Under the pieces are notes generated by a model that saw only the letters and a program-made list of their open reading frames with translations, was not told where the DNA came from and did not search any database. Positions 47,635 through 57,925 of a stretch of 64,000 bases of DNA are shown here, piece after piece (position 1 is the stretch's first letter; every line of letters starts with the position of its first letter). Source of the DNA: Zygotorulaspora mrakii (Eukaryota > Ascomycota > Saccharomycetes > Saccharomycetales > Saccharomycetaceae); assembly GCF_013402915.1 (NCBI RefSeq), contig NC_050726.1, positions 451,501 through 515,500 of the forward strand. The letters run 5' to 3'. The position numbers were made by a program, and so were the translations under genes.

Positions 47635-48757
47635 TTTGGACACTCGGCAATCGTGACAGCCACTGTTCCCATACCTAAAACCTAATTCTTGAGTTTAGAC
47701 GTGTTGGCGCTCCTTTAATACTTCAACTAAAATAAATGCATGCACAAACCAAAATATGAAAAATTTTCCGAATCACGTGCTTACAATTTTTACAATCATA
47801 ATATGGTGAGGCCAAACCCATAACGAAGTTTTGGAGGTTTTATTCTATCGGCTATCGCATTTTGGAAAGGTATTGGTTGATGAATATATATTTGCTCATT
47901 CAAAAAAAGCCCTTTAAGCCTTTTGAGGCCCACCAATGTAAATACTCAAAAGTTTTGCAATTCCGCATTTATTCTCGAACCTGGCGAAGACAAGTCTCAT
48001 ATGTGACATGAGCCATCCAAAAGCGTCCTGTAGAATATCTTTAATTCTCCGTTCTTGTAGTTACCTTCACAAATTTACAAAAATTTAGCCGCTGACAGTT
48101 TCTCCAGGTCAGCACCGCAGGCAGTTCTAGAATCGTTATTACAAATATCGCAATTAGAACAGTTGTATGAGCAGTCTCTGTAATGGACCCTTGTCATGCA
48201 TCAAGAGAAGTCTTAGTTGCAGGATCTCTGGTTCGAAGATTGCAAATTCGAGAGGCAATCACCGCCCACTTCATTTCTGGATCGCCAACAGCTAGAGTGT
48301 AATCTCCCGATTGTGATCTTTCCGTTTGACAACAGTAGCAAATGAACAGCCCTCAAATATAATACCCATTGAGACCCATTACTATGCTTTGCTGTAGCCC
48401 GGTCGTGTTCTCCTATTCATCGACCCTCTGCATTCAGTTGGCGCCTACACAACCCGATGGATAGCGGTTGCTAGAAATAACGAGGCTGCAGATCCAACTA
48501 CCATTGAGTAGCTTTATCATGATTCTGATCTCCCAGATAACATTCATTATGGAATCAATGCTGTATTTGAGACCCCATAGGTATTTCTTTTCTTTGTTTC
48601 ACACAATTTCGTTTGGGGTCTTGCTGGGTGAAATAGAAAATCTAGACATTTACCCGGAATATGTGATAAATGATATTTTAGTAACCCATTGAAAAACGGT
48701 AATAATAGGGATGAGACACAGGTAAAGCAACTGATAAGAGTATAAAAAGTGCTAGGT
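47635..48757. other. Long divergent intergenic region, HEL2 / PEP12
   Basis: 1.1 kb with no convincing protein gene. A palindromic CACGTG (in atcacgtg) is at 47775-47780, about 145 bp upstream of HEL2. TATAAAAAG at 48741 is only 17 bp from the PEP12 ATG. A 74-codon frame at 48468 is unsupported. No tRNA or paired snoRNA C/D boxes were found. Confidence 0.45.
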
Positions 48758-49627
48758 ATGTCGATTACTCTAAACGACAATATTGATTATGATGAGGAGC
48801 CCAGAGAATATATGGACTCCCCGGAATTCGAGCGTCTGAAAGAAGATATAGTGGGACAATTATTTGAAACAAATGGCCAAATAAGCACAGTGGAGCAATT
48901 CATAACAAGCCTAGAAAAACTTTTAAAAAAGGGCAATGTGAGTGCCAAGGTGGTGGATAATATAGATAAGAAATCGGTTGCTAAAATTAGAAAAGTGGGG
49001 CATTTGATTATAAGCATGAATGAGTTGGTACATAAAATCAACGGCATTGAGGAGTCCAATCTAGATAGAACGCAAATCATTGCCAGAGAAAAAATAGTGA
49101 GGGATGTTCAATATTCTGTTCAGGAGTTTCAAAAGACACAAAAAAAATATGCCTCCGTTATCAGAAAGATAAATACGGAAGCCAGGGCCGTGTTGGACGA
49201 AGCAGAGCAGAATAGAAGCGCTCTTCAACAGGAAGAGGACGCTGCAGAAGGAAATGTCACAAAGGTTCAAAGTCAGAGGACACAGTCAGTTCAATATTCT
49301 ATTCACAGAGAGCCCTTAAACAATGAGGAATTTGCATATCAGGCCAATTTAATACGACAGCGAGACGAAGAAATATCAAATATAGAAGAGGGGATTACAG
49401 AATTGAACGAGATATTCAAAGATTTAGGCTCTGTGGTACAACAGCAGGGAATGCTTGTTGATAACATTGAGGCTAACATTTACACTGCCGCAGACAATAC
49501 AGCTATGGCATCTCGAGAACTGAATAAAGCTCTAAGATCACAGAAGAGTGCCAATAAGTGGTGCGTTCAACTCCTTGCGACGTTGTCATTCATGCTATTG
49601 ATGCTCATTTTAATAGTTTTTATTTAG
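48758..49627 (+). CDS. PEP12: Endosomal syntaxin Pep12 (Qa-SNARE)
   Basis: 289 residues from the ATG at 48758 (S. cerevisiae 288); the GTG three codons upstream was rejected. An N-terminal three-helix Habc domain (about 25-150) precedes the SNARE motif (about 200-262, RDEEISNIEEGITELNEIFK, with a central Gln in VVQQQGML). A C-terminal membrane anchor follows (LLATLSFMLLMLILIVFI). It mediates Golgi-to-late-endosome fusion. Its stop codon is 5 bp from that of CIA1 on the other strand. Confidence 0.94.
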   Translation: MSITLNDNIDYDEEPREYMDSPEFERLKEDIVGQLFETNGQISTVEQFITSLEKLLKKGNVSAKVVDNIDKKSVAKIRKVGHLIISMNELVHKINGIEESNLDRTQIIAREKIVRDVQYSVQEFQKTQKKYASVIRKINTEARAVLDEAEQNRSALQQEEDAAEGNVTKVQSQRTQSVQYSIHREPLNNEEFAYQANLIRQRDEEISNIEEGITELNEIFKDLGSVVQQQGMLVDNIEANIYTAADNTAMASRELNKALRSQKSANKWCVQLLATLSFMLLMLILIVFI

Positions 49628-49632
49628 TGTAC

Positions 49633-50631
49633 TTATGTCTCTTTCAATTTCCATATATTGACGTAGCCATCATCACCGCCTGTCGCAAGTAGTATGTTCC
49701 CATCAATTTGCAGCCATTTAACAATATTTGTTTCAAGCACTCCATGAGCCAAGGCCCGTTTAGCGATTATCTCCCATTGCCCCTCTTCTTTCTCTTGATA
49801 TATTGCAAGCAATCCGTCGGAGCCAGTACTTGCAATCAAACCATTTGTTCCCCACGCAACACTATAGATGGCCCTGGTATGTATCTGCGGTAAGATTGAT
49901 TGACAAATCCATTTCTGCTGATCGTCCTCATCATCACCGAGGTATTTCCACACACGTACCGTAGAGTCATCACTGCCACTGCACAATCTAAGGTTCGATT
50001 CCACTTCTTCGAAATCTGATGACCATACAGTTCCTTCATGACCAGTAAGCACAGCAACAGCTTCCCAATCGTCATCAAAATCGTTCCATATCCTTATAGT
50101 ATCATCATAAGAGCTTGAAGCAAGTAATTGTAGGCTTGGATGCCAAATGACATGTTTTACATCCTGCGAGTGTTCCTGAAGCACACTGATACATTCGTAT
50201 TCTTCACCTGTTTCGTCAGCTTCCCAGATCCAAACACTCTTATCTCTAGAGCATGAAGCCAAATACAGACCGTCGTTGGACCATGCCACACTTTTAACTT
50301 CATTTTCATGGCCTTCAATTATAGCCAATAACTCCATTTCCAAAACTCCAGATGATAGTTCATCACCAGATTCTTCTCTATTCCAGATGGAAATTGTCGA
50401 ATCAAACGATCCAGCTGCTAAAAGCATTGAATGTGGTCTCCATGATACAGATCTAATTGCCTTTTTATGCACCGTGTCATCGAGTTCGTCTACTAGCTCG
50501 AACTTATTATCTTTTAAATTTACTATTTTAATACAGCGGTCTGAGGAGCCGGTTGCTAAAAGTCCATTACTCTCATCAATACTCCATATCCTATCCTTGT
50601 GCAATTTCAAAGACTTAACAAGTGAGAGCAT
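49633..50631 (-). CDS. CIA1: Cytosolic Fe-S assembly WD40 protein Cia1
   Basis: 332 residues (S. cerevisiae 330). Seven WD40 repeats fill the protein: GSSDRCIKIVNL, GSFDSTISIWNRE, SCSRDKSVWIWE, SSSYDDTIRIWND, GSDDSTVRVWKY, STGSDGLLAIYQE, TGGDDGYVNIWKL. Cia1 is a platform of the CIA targeting complex, which inserts iron-sulfur clusters into nuclear and cytosolic proteins. It is divergent from CYC2. Confidence 0.96.
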   Translation of the reverse strand: MLSLVKSLKLHKDRIWSIDESNGLLATGSSDRCIKIVNLKDNKFELVDELDDTVHKKAIRSVSWRPHSMLLAAGSFDSTISIWNREESGDELSSGVLEMELLAIIEGHENEVKSVAWSNDGLYLASCSRDKSVWIWEADETGEEYECISVLQEHSQDVKHVIWHPSLQLLASSSYDDTIRIWNDFDDDWEAVAVLTGHEGTVWSSDFEEVESNLRLCSGSDDSTVRVWKYLGDDEDDQQKWICQSILPQIHTRAIYSVAWGTNGLIASTGSDGLLAIYQEKEEGQWEIIAKRALAHGVLETNIVKWLQIDGNILLATGGDDGYVNIWKLKET

Positions 50632-50767
50632 CTTATTTGTTGTTTTTTAATAATGATCTTCTATGTCTTTAAACTATGGTTTATTAGAATAATATTTTTT
50701 ATATTGTGGGTTGAATGAAAACAGTGAAAAAACGAGCTTATTGCAGCAAGACAACATATTATCTTGT

Positions 50768-50803
50768 ATGAGTGATGTATTTACTTCGGCATGCTCTGAA
50801 TAG
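50768..50803 (+). promoter_or_regulatory. 11-codon upstream ORF overlapping the CYC2 start
   Basis: An ATG at 50768 opens a frame ending at TAG 50803. The CYC2 ATG at 50775 lies inside it in another frame. Confidence 0.4.
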
Positions 50804-51869
50804 AAGATTTTCAAGTTTAAGATCAACAGGGCACAATATCAGACCCAAAAACTGTCATCGCAGATTTAAGTTTGCTGCTTTCAGTGCGATATCTGGTTCA
50901 CTAGGCGCTTTGACTTATCTCCTCTATAACCAATATAGCTCGCTTGGGAACAATGAGCTTTCCCAGGGTCACTTTACTTCTTACCGTATTTCAAACAAGC
51001 ACATCATTGATGAGAATCACTTCTTAATGGAGCTGACGCCATTAATTGATCAGAAGATAAATTTATGGAAGTTACTTGGTTCGGAAAAAATGTGGTCCGT
51101 GCAAGTCAAACAACCACAGATCATGGTTGTCCGTAACTACACTCCTTTGCCATTGATTTTTAACAAGGCTACTGGTGCTATTGAACTGCTGAAAGATGGG
51201 CAATTTGCTGGTGGGAAGTTATTGTTCTATCTCAAAAGTTATGAACATGGCGAAGTTGCGAGATGGTTGCAACAAATGCAAGAGAACGAAATTGTTGAGC
51301 TTAGAGGACCTTATATTGAGTACGAATTGCCCAAGCTTGAACGGGAATCAAAGAGGAGTAGAGACTTTCTACTCACTGCAATAGACGAGGAGATTCAAGA
51401 AGAAAAGTACAAATTTCAGCCATTCGACATAGCAATGTACACTGCCGGGACAGGCATAGTGACTGCTTTGCAATTGATGCTTACAGAGTCGCCTTTCAGG
51501 GGAACAATCGATCTTTTTCATTCATGCAAGGACTTCACTGAGCTAGGACCCCTGATGCCGCTAATCCTGAAACTGGAGAGATATAAAAGACTGCGGTTGC
51601 ATCTTTTTGAATCGTCTCATGAACCGTCTCGTGAATTGCGTCTTACGAGGATGCTGAAAGAAACATCAACTCCATTTCCATACCAAGGATCAGTGGTTTT
51701 TAGGGAAATGACATACAATAATGTCAGACCTGTTCTTGCCTTAGTCTGCGGACCCGATAGCTTTATATCGTCTATCGCGAGCCCCAAACTATCTCCATAT
51801 CAAGGTCCAGTAGGCGGAATCCTTGAAAAGAAAGGTTGGACTAGTGATAATCTTTTCAAACTTTCATAG
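50775..51869 (+). CDS. CYC2: Mitochondrial cytochrome c haem-lyase cofactor Cyc2
   Basis: 364 residues from the ATG at 50775 (S. cerevisiae 366). A basic presequence (MYLLRHALNRRFSSLRS) and one membrane segment (about 35-55, FAAFSAISGSLGALTYLLY) anchor it in the inner membrane. The rest is a flavin reductase fold: FLMELTPLID, GQFAGGKLLFYLK and a nucleotide-binding AMYTAGTGIVTALQLML. Cyc2 is an FAD protein that reduces haem for attachment to cytochrome c. It is followed by MSW1, another mitochondrial gene, on the same strand. Confidence 0.9.
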   Translation: MYLLRHALNRRFSSLRSTGHNIRPKNCHRRFKFAAFSAISGSLGALTYLLYNQYSSLGNNELSQGHFTSYRISNKHIIDENHFLMELTPLIDQKINLWKLLGSEKMWSVQVKQPQIMVVRNYTPLPLIFNKATGAIELLKDGQFAGGKLLFYLKSYEHGEVARWLQQMQENEIVELRGPYIEYELPKLERESKRSRDFLLTAIDEEIQEEKYKFQPFDIAMYTAGTGIVTALQLMLTESPFRGTIDLFHSCKDFTELGPLMPLILKLERYKRLRLHLFESSHEPSRELRLTRMLKETSTPFPYQGSVVFREMTYNNVRPVLALVCGPDSFISSIASPKLSPYQGPVGGILEKKGWTSDNLFKLS

Positions 51870-52108
51870 ATTTGTATATAAGTAGATGTTCCTATCAAAT
51901 TAATGATATTACAACGCTTCATAGGCGCACTTGGAGCAATACATTTGTGAGTTTCACCCAAACATTGGCAGATTCTTGTGAGTTCTTCCCCAGTTTTGAT
52001 AAGTTCGCTCTGGATCGCATTTGTTCAAAAATATTTAAGTACAGATTTGAGATAAGCTTTGATCTCCACGGATTCAACTTACAGAAGATGAGTAAGTTGC
52101 ATTGAAAG

Positions 52109-53233
52109 ATGTTTAGAGGAATCAAGAGTGCCACTGCAGTTGTGAAAAGATTTGGAAGCTCAGTACAAAAAGTAGATTACAAATTGCATACGGAGGACAT
52201 TCCAAAGAATGCTTCGATATTCAGCATGATACAACCAACTGGTGAATTTCATTTGGGCAATTATCTCGGAGCAACCAGAGTTTGGAAAGACTTGTGCACT
52301 TTGAAGTCGAGCAGTCAAAGATTGACTTTTGGTGTCGCAGATTTACATGCAATAACGATCCCAAAACCAAATACGACAAAGTTTCGGAAGTACAGAATAG
52401 AAGCAATTGCTAGCATATTATCTGTGGGAGTCGATCCTTCAAAGGCTTCAGTTATGTATCAGTCAAGCATACCGCAACAGACCCAACTTCACTGGCTTCT
52501 TTCAACTTTAGCTTCCATGGGTTACTTGAATAGGATGACTCAATGGAAATCCAAATCAAATATCAAGGATGGTTCAGTTGATTCAGATGCCATCGGAAAG
52601 GTCAGATTAGGTCTTTTTGCTTACCCCGTTCTGCAGGCCGCCGATATACTCACATATAAGGCCACACATGTTCCAGTTGGAGATGACCAAACGCAACATT
52701 TAGAATTAACGAGACATCTTGCTGAACAATTTAACCATCTATACAAGAAAAGAGTTTTTCCCCTTCCAAAAACTATCTTGGCACCAACAAAGAAGATTCT
52801 AAGTCTAAGCTCTCCTGAAAAGAAAATGTCCAAAAGTGATCCTAATCAAGATGCGCTGATTTATTTGAATGATGAGCCTGAAATAATCGCGAAGAAGATA
52901 AAGAAAGCTGTAACAGACTCAATTTCAGATCATTTTGAGTATGATCCAGTGAATAGACCAGGTGTTTCTAACCTCATAAATATTATCAGTGGTATCCAGC
53001 GAAAATCAATTGGTGAGGTCGAGAAGGACATTGCAAGGTTCAGGAACTATTCAGATTTCAAAGGATATGTCACAGAAAATGTAGTGGAGGAGTTGAGTGG
53101 TCCTAGAAATATGTTCAAAAGATTCATCAACGAACCAGAATATCTTGATTCTGTAATCAAAAAAGGTTCAGAAGAGGCTTCGGAAGTAGCTGAAAAAAAT
53201 ATAAAAGAAATAATGAACATAATGGGATTTTAA
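52109..53233 (+). CDS. MSW1: Mitochondrial tryptophanyl-tRNA synthetase
   Basis: 374 residues (S. cerevisiae 379). A basic presequence (MFRGIKSATAVVKRFGSS) precedes the class I catalytic core. The HIGH-type motif is FHLGNYLG and the KMSKS motif is KKMSKSDPN. QAADILTYKATHVPVGDDQTQH and DLHAITIPKP are typical of bacterial-type TrpRS. It charges mitochondrial tRNA-Trp. It converges on HIR2 with 99 bp between stops. Confidence 0.95.
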   Translation: MFRGIKSATAVVKRFGSSVQKVDYKLHTEDIPKNASIFSMIQPTGEFHLGNYLGATRVWKDLCTLKSSSQRLTFGVADLHAITIPKPNTTKFRKYRIEAIASILSVGVDPSKASVMYQSSIPQQTQLHWLLSTLASMGYLNRMTQWKSKSNIKDGSVDSDAIGKVRLGLFAYPVLQAADILTYKATHVPVGDDQTQHLELTRHLAEQFNHLYKKRVFPLPKTILAPTKKILSLSSPEKKMSKSDPNQDALIYLNDEPEIIAKKIKKAVTDSISDHFEYDPVNRPGVSNLINIISGIQRKSIGEVEKDIARFRNYSDFKGYVTENVVEELSGPRNMFKRFINEPEYLDSVIKKGSEEASEVAEKNIKEIMNIMGF

Positions 53234-53332
53234 ACAGGTTTCCCGTATTTTTTGAATAAAAAGAAATCATTAGTCATTTTTGCTACATACTGTTACATTT
53301 TGTAAATAATGCACACTTCACATCAATCAAAA

Positions 53333-55924
53333 TTATTCGTTATTGTACCACCCTAAAGCAGATGCGTAACTGGTTGTGACTCTTTGTACATGCCTAAAAT
53401 TGGAACAATGCATCAAAACAGATTGCAGTAAATCCCGTCTTGAATTACCTGCAATTGATCCATCCATATTGCCATTGTTGTACAACCACTGCAATACGTC
53501 ATCTAAACGATCACTATAACCTAGCTCACTCAATCTTATACAATAGACTGATAAAATATTTGAGAACTCTTCGCAATCGTCTAGCCTCAAAGTGACAAGT
53601 AATCTGTTTTCGAGATGTGACAATGTTACGATCTCTTCCAAGTTTTCATAACCTTCTTTCATCAAAATCGTTCTTGCGAAACGTTGCAAGTTCTTAATGC
53701 GACCTTTACGACTTAGTTCATCATTTGTCTTGCGCTCAATATAATTGACAATGCTCTCCTTATTCTGTATAATTTTGGAAGTCAACATTTGAGCATCGCC
53801 TGACTTCCAGCCTTTATTCCTCTTTTCTTCGTCATTTCCACCGTTCAGACTTAGACTTGAGATATTAGTCATGTCCCAATATTGAGAACCATATGCCCAC
53901 CATCCGTCGCTTATGAGAAGCCATGTCTCCATATCTTTGTCGAACATATATCCATTGCCATTACTTAAGGTTATCAAAGGTACACCTCTTTGTGTAACTG
54001 CACACATCGTTATGTTTTCTGCACGAGTTAAAATGTCATCCGTGTATCGTAAGGATGGATCCAAAAGTGGGTAGACTGTATTAATGGGAAATAGTAACTT
54101 TTTTGCAAACATATCCCAGCAATACATTTGACCAGCACTCGTAATACAAAGTAAATGACTTCCACAAGCTTCAAGGAAGCTACATGGCACTCCCAGACAT
54201 AAAGGTGGCATAATTTTTTTCCCTGAATCTGAGTAAACATAGATGAAACCATCAGTGCTACTGCAGGCCCAGAATGAATCACCTCCGGTACATATATTGA
54301 TGAATTTAGGGAGGAAATCTTGAAACAAGATCTTTTCTTGCTCCTCTATTTTGGATGTTAATGTAAAAATTGTTGGCTTTTGCTCATTGCCCGAGCCATT
54401 CTTGATATCAAAGACAAGGTTTCCTTTGGAAGGAGGAGAATACTTGAAATTCAAACGAACCTTAGGACTTGCAAGCCTAATTTTTGAAAAGGATACCATG
54501 GGCAATAGCAAACCTGTATCGAGGAAATCCATCGGCTCCAAATCCTTTTTCATTTTTTTATTACCATTAACTTCCTTAGAGAGATCCGTCTTGGGTTTAC
54601 GCTTCAGATCCTTCGGTACATTGTAAGAGGGCCCATTAAACTCCATTGTAGTGCTCTGTGTGGTTTTCAACAAATCAGAAGGCAGTTTTTTCTTTGTGAC
54701 TTTTTTACCGGTTGTCGTCTTCACATTATCAGTATCAAGTAATGACAAAGACTTGTCTTTTTCCAGCTTAACAGTCGTCTCTTCTGGTTTTTCCTCTGCT
54801 TCAGGTAACGGCATTAGCTTTTGATTATTTGCACGTAAGGACTTCATTTCTTTATCGTCAAGAACATCGCCCAGATCGTTCTCTTGAAAGGCAAAATTGT
54901 AAAGGACATTATCATTAGAAATGACAAAAAGTTTTAGACCATCACAAGACCACGCCATATCTATTATAGGAGTCTCCGAAACCCGAATGGCGTTGAAAAG
55001 TGGCTTTACTCTCTTTGTATTCCAAACAACGACAGTACCGTCTTTGGAGCCGGAGGTTGCAAGTAGGTTATATCTTGTCTTGATACCCTTTTTAGCATTA
55101 GTTTTCTCATAAATTACTGGTGAAAATTTCAGCACTTTGCATTTATTTGAAGGTATAGAGACCAATGTAGTGGATGTCTTATAATTATCATTTCGATCTA
55201 GTAACAGTATGGAGGTCGACGTAGTAGTCGAACTTCCTTTCAAAGAATTTATCACGGGTAATACATCTGCTTGAGGTGACATTGTTATGTTGTAATGTAA
55301 CGGATTGATGTCGACAGATTGGCCCAATTTTTGATGCAGTTTAAATGACCCTTTTGCGTTATACTGATAAACCAAAACAGACCTATCGGATACCATCACA
55401 CTGAATATTTGTCCCATGGGATCAATGACTCCCGTTATTGGCGCCATTGTGTCCGACAACGAAATTTTAGCCAATCGCTTCATGCTCCCAGCATTCAAAA
55501 TTAAAATACAGTTCACTTTGCTTTGCAATATAAATAAGACATCGTTGACTGAGTCATACTTGACATCTGTGATAGTGCTAGGTGGCTTGCAATCAAATAT
55601 TTGACTGATCTCGACCTTATCTTTTTCCAACCATCGCCTGTAACAGAAAAGTCTTTGTTCGGTACCAACAAATAGCTTTTGCTCGTCTCCTAACAGGAAG
55701 AAAATGTTTCGATCTTCCGGACTCCCCGTATTTGTCATGGCTAGGCTATATTCCATGCACAAATTCTTGATCTTACTACCATTAAAGGCTGCTTCCACCA
55801 ACCTTGCTTGTGACCATACTTGCACGTGACCGTCAATATCTGCCAATAGTAACCAAGACCCTATAGCTGCCAATGCATTCACACCTCTATCATGCTCGGC
55901 GAGCGGATATTTCAACAGTTTCAT
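53333..55924 (-). CDS. HIR2: HIR histone chaperone subunit Hir2
   Basis: 863 residues from the ATG at 55924 (S. cerevisiae 875); a GTG five codons upstream was rejected. The N-terminal ~340 residues form WD40-type blades (LLADIDGHVQVWSQARL, ATSGSKDGTVVVWNTKRV). A lysine-rich linker (about 375-470) follows, then a HIRA-type C-terminal domain (FWACSSTDGFIYVYSDSGKK, CITSAGQMYCWDM). Hir2 works with Hir1, Hir3 and Hpc2 in replication-independent H3/H4 deposition and histone gene repression. It is divergent from CKB2, as in YOR038C-YOR039W. Confidence 0.93.
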   Translation of the reverse strand: MKLLKYPLAEHDRGVNALAAIGSWLLLADIDGHVQVWSQARLVEAAFNGSKIKNLCMEYSLAMTNTGSPEDRNIFFLLGDEQKLFVGTEQRLFCYRRWLEKDKVEISQIFDCKPPSTITDVKYDSVNDVLFILQSKVNCILILNAGSMKRLAKISLSDTMAPITGVIDPMGQIFSVMVSDRSVLVYQYNAKGSFKLHQKLGQSVDINPLHYNITMSPQADVLPVINSLKGSSTTTSTSILLLDRNDNYKTSTTLVSIPSNKCKVLKFSPVIYEKTNAKKGIKTRYNLLATSGSKDGTVVVWNTKRVKPLFNAIRVSETPIIDMAWSCDGLKLFVISNDNVLYNFAFQENDLGDVLDDKEMKSLRANNQKLMPLPEAEEKPEETTVKLEKDKSLSLLDTDNVKTTTGKKVTKKKLPSDLLKTTQSTTMEFNGPSYNVPKDLKRKPKTDLSKEVNGNKKMKKDLEPMDFLDTGLLLPMVSFSKIRLASPKVRLNFKYSPPSKGNLVFDIKNGSGNEQKPTIFTLTSKIEEQEKILFQDFLPKFINICTGGDSFWACSSTDGFIYVYSDSGKKIMPPLCLGVPCSFLEACGSHLLCITSAGQMYCWDMFAKKLLFPINTVYPLLDPSLRYTDDILTRAENITMCAVTQRGVPLITLSNGNGYMFDKDMETWLLISDGWWAYGSQYWDMTNISSLSLNGGNDEEKRNKGWKSGDAQMLTSKIIQNKESIVNYIERKTNDELSRKGRIKNLQRFARTILMKEGYENLEEIVTLSHLENRLLVTLRLDDCEEFSNILSVYCIRLSELGYSDRLDDVLQWLYNNGNMDGSIAGNSRRDLLQSVLMHCSNFRHVQRVTTSYASALGWYNNE

Positions 55925-56841
55925 GGCTTTAGCTCCCACTGTTACCTTTCTTAAGCCCTCCCCTCTGCAGTTTTCTCCTCAGTCGTCCTTACGAGTAATG
56001 TTTCAATATCAAAAATTTTCGCCTAGTACACTGCATATATATTCTACTTACAAACAACCTACAGTGATAACACAATGCACAGTCGTGCGATGTGCGTCCC
56101 AGCCACATTGTGCAATGATGTGACTGTAATTAGCGTGCCGCCCGACTGAAGGGATTCACTCTCGTGCGCTGCCACCAGCATTCGAGCATGATGTGTAGCA
56201 GTAACCTCGTGCCAGATATAGCCTGGTTCGTCCCAACTCTCCATGCGGGAACCTTACTGCACGCTTGAGAATGTTCAATCTCTCCTTGATTCTCCATTGA
56301 TTTTAAACTTGCAGTTCAACCACACTCCCTACTGCTGCGCTGCGTCGCTTTCTTGTTGCGGCCAACCACCGTCCCACAGTCATTATAACGTTGATATCAG
56401 CTCCAGCAGCCACATCACAAAGTTCCCTTTTGTCATGATGACCAGCCACTCGTTGGCTCAGAAGCGTAGCTGACGTCCTTCTTTTCCACCACTTCTGATG
56501 GATCATTTTTCACTCAGTAATTACACCTACAGGTAGAGTGAATTTCTCATGATATTGTGGCCATAACCATCAAGCATTGAGCTGCCCTCGACTGTTGCAT
56601 GCGTTCCACCACTTCAATGATACCTTTTTGCCTGCCTCGTTTGTGCTCAATGTCTCTATTCTGTAAACATTTTTACCCGGCTGGCTAGAAAAGGTTGGTG
56701 GCATTACAAGTTTTCTACTTCAAAGAGAGAGGAAGATCTTCATCTATAGGAATCAAGTAGGCACAAAGAGGTCTTCTGGGTTGTTTCGAGAGTCATTTCG
56801 ACTAGAGTTTGCACTAACAGCTAATCGTGAGAACGTGCAGG
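55925..56841. other. Long divergent intergenic region, HIR2 / CKB2
   Basis: About 920 bp between two divergent genes. A TATATATTC lies near 56035 on the HIR2 side. Small open frames across 55923-56506 lie on both strands with no recognisable features. No RNA gene was seen. Confidence 0.4.
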
Positions 56842-57642
56842 ATGGTAGATGCCAGACCGCAAGACCAGGGAGCTCAAGAGGATCAGGAGCAACAAAGCAC
56901 ACAGTTGGCTCGGAAGCAGGAGGAGGATGAAGTAATGGGAGAGGCTACCGACTCTTCGGAGTACGTAGAAGTAGAGATGTGGATTGACTTGTTTCTCGGA
57001 AGGAAGGGTCACGAGTATTTCTGCGAAGTCGATCCCGACTACATCACTGACCGCTTCAATCTCATCAATTTGCAGAAAACGGTATCAAAATTCACACAAG
57101 TGGTGCAGTATATTGTTGATGATCTGGACGATATGGTGCTGGAGAGCATGTCACACCAACGTTTGGAGCAACTAGAAAATGATGCTCGCAAATTTTACGG
57201 CCTCATCCATGCGCGTTACATTATCACGGCGAAGGGTCTGCAGAAGATGCTTGCTAAATACAAGAGTGCAGATTTCGGTAGATGTCCAAGAGTGTACTGT
57301 AATTTTCAGCCATTGCTGCCGGTGGGGCTGCACGATGTTCCAGGCATTGACTGCGTCAAACTATACTGTCCCTGCTGCGAGGACCTCTACATACCAAAAT
57401 CTTCCAGGCACAGCACTATAGATGGTGCGTATTTTGGAACAAGTTTCCCCGGGATGTTCTTGCAAGCTTTCCCTGAAATGGTACCCGAACACCCGGTAAA
57501 GAGGTACGTGCCCAAGCTATTCGGCTTTGAACTTCATAAGCAAGCACAGGTTGCTCGTTGGCAAGAATTACAAAGGTTGAAGCTGGTGAAAACGCTTCAA
57601 GCAAGCAATGTGGGTGTTTCCGGTAAAGGTGGTTACAAATAG
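56842..57642 (+). CDS. CKB2: Casein kinase 2 regulatory beta' subunit
   Basis: 266 residues from the ATG at 56842; the GTG five codons upstream was rejected (S. cerevisiae Ckb2 258). The N-terminal part is acidic and Gln-rich. The core is the standard CK2-beta fold: WIDLFLGRKGHEYFCEVD, then a zinc ribbon with two cysteine pairs (RCPRVYC and LYCPCC) that drives dimerisation, then the FGFELHKQA docking end. It binds the Cka1/Cka2 catalytic subunits in nucleus and cytoplasm. Synteny with HIR2 supports CKB2 over CKB1. Confidence 0.95.
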   Translation: MVDARPQDQGAQEDQEQQSTQLARKQEEDEVMGEATDSSEYVEVEMWIDLFLGRKGHEYFCEVDPDYITDRFNLINLQKTVSKFTQVVQYIVDDLDDMVLESMSHQRLEQLENDARKFYGLIHARYIITAKGLQKMLAKYKSADFGRCPRVYCNFQPLLPVGLHDVPGIDCVKLYCPCCEDLYIPKSSRHSTIDGAYFGTSFPGMFLQAFPEMVPEHPVKRYVPKLFGFELHKQAQVARWQELQRLKLVKTLQASNVGVSGKGGYK

Positions 57643-57802
57643 TAACGGCCAATTTCAATTGAATCATACCACGCATTAAATCATGTTAAAACCATGGTCA
57701 ATAGATATTATCTAGTCCTAATCCTCTAAAATTTATACATTTCGTCTGTTTTAGTAATACTTTTTATTTTTTTTTTTTCAGCATTGATTGATGGAATTTT
57801 CG

Positions 57803-57809
57803 GGGTGCA
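57803..57809 (-). promoter_or_regulatory. Aft1/Aft2-type iron-response site upstream of CCC2
   Basis: gggtgca on the plus strand is TGCACCC on the minus strand, the core bound by Aft1. It sits about 117 bp before the CCC2 ATG. CCC2 belongs to the Aft1 iron regulon in S. cerevisiae. Confidence 0.6.
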
Positions 57810-57925
57810 GAATAAAGTTTTATAAGAGCCATTACAAGCTTGACAGAAAGTATAAAAAGTGTAGATAAGTAGGACGAAAAAGAGGATTTTGTACTGGCTG
57901 AGCATATTAAGGTTTTTGAATATAG

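Noticed and set aside
47765..47781. Centromere-like ttttccgaatcacgtg
   Set aside because: CDEIII-like and CDEI-like motifs directly abut with no AT-rich element between; most likely a promoter E-box.
48468..48692. 74-codon frame upstream of PEP12
   Set aside because: No similarity and overlaps a likely promoter.
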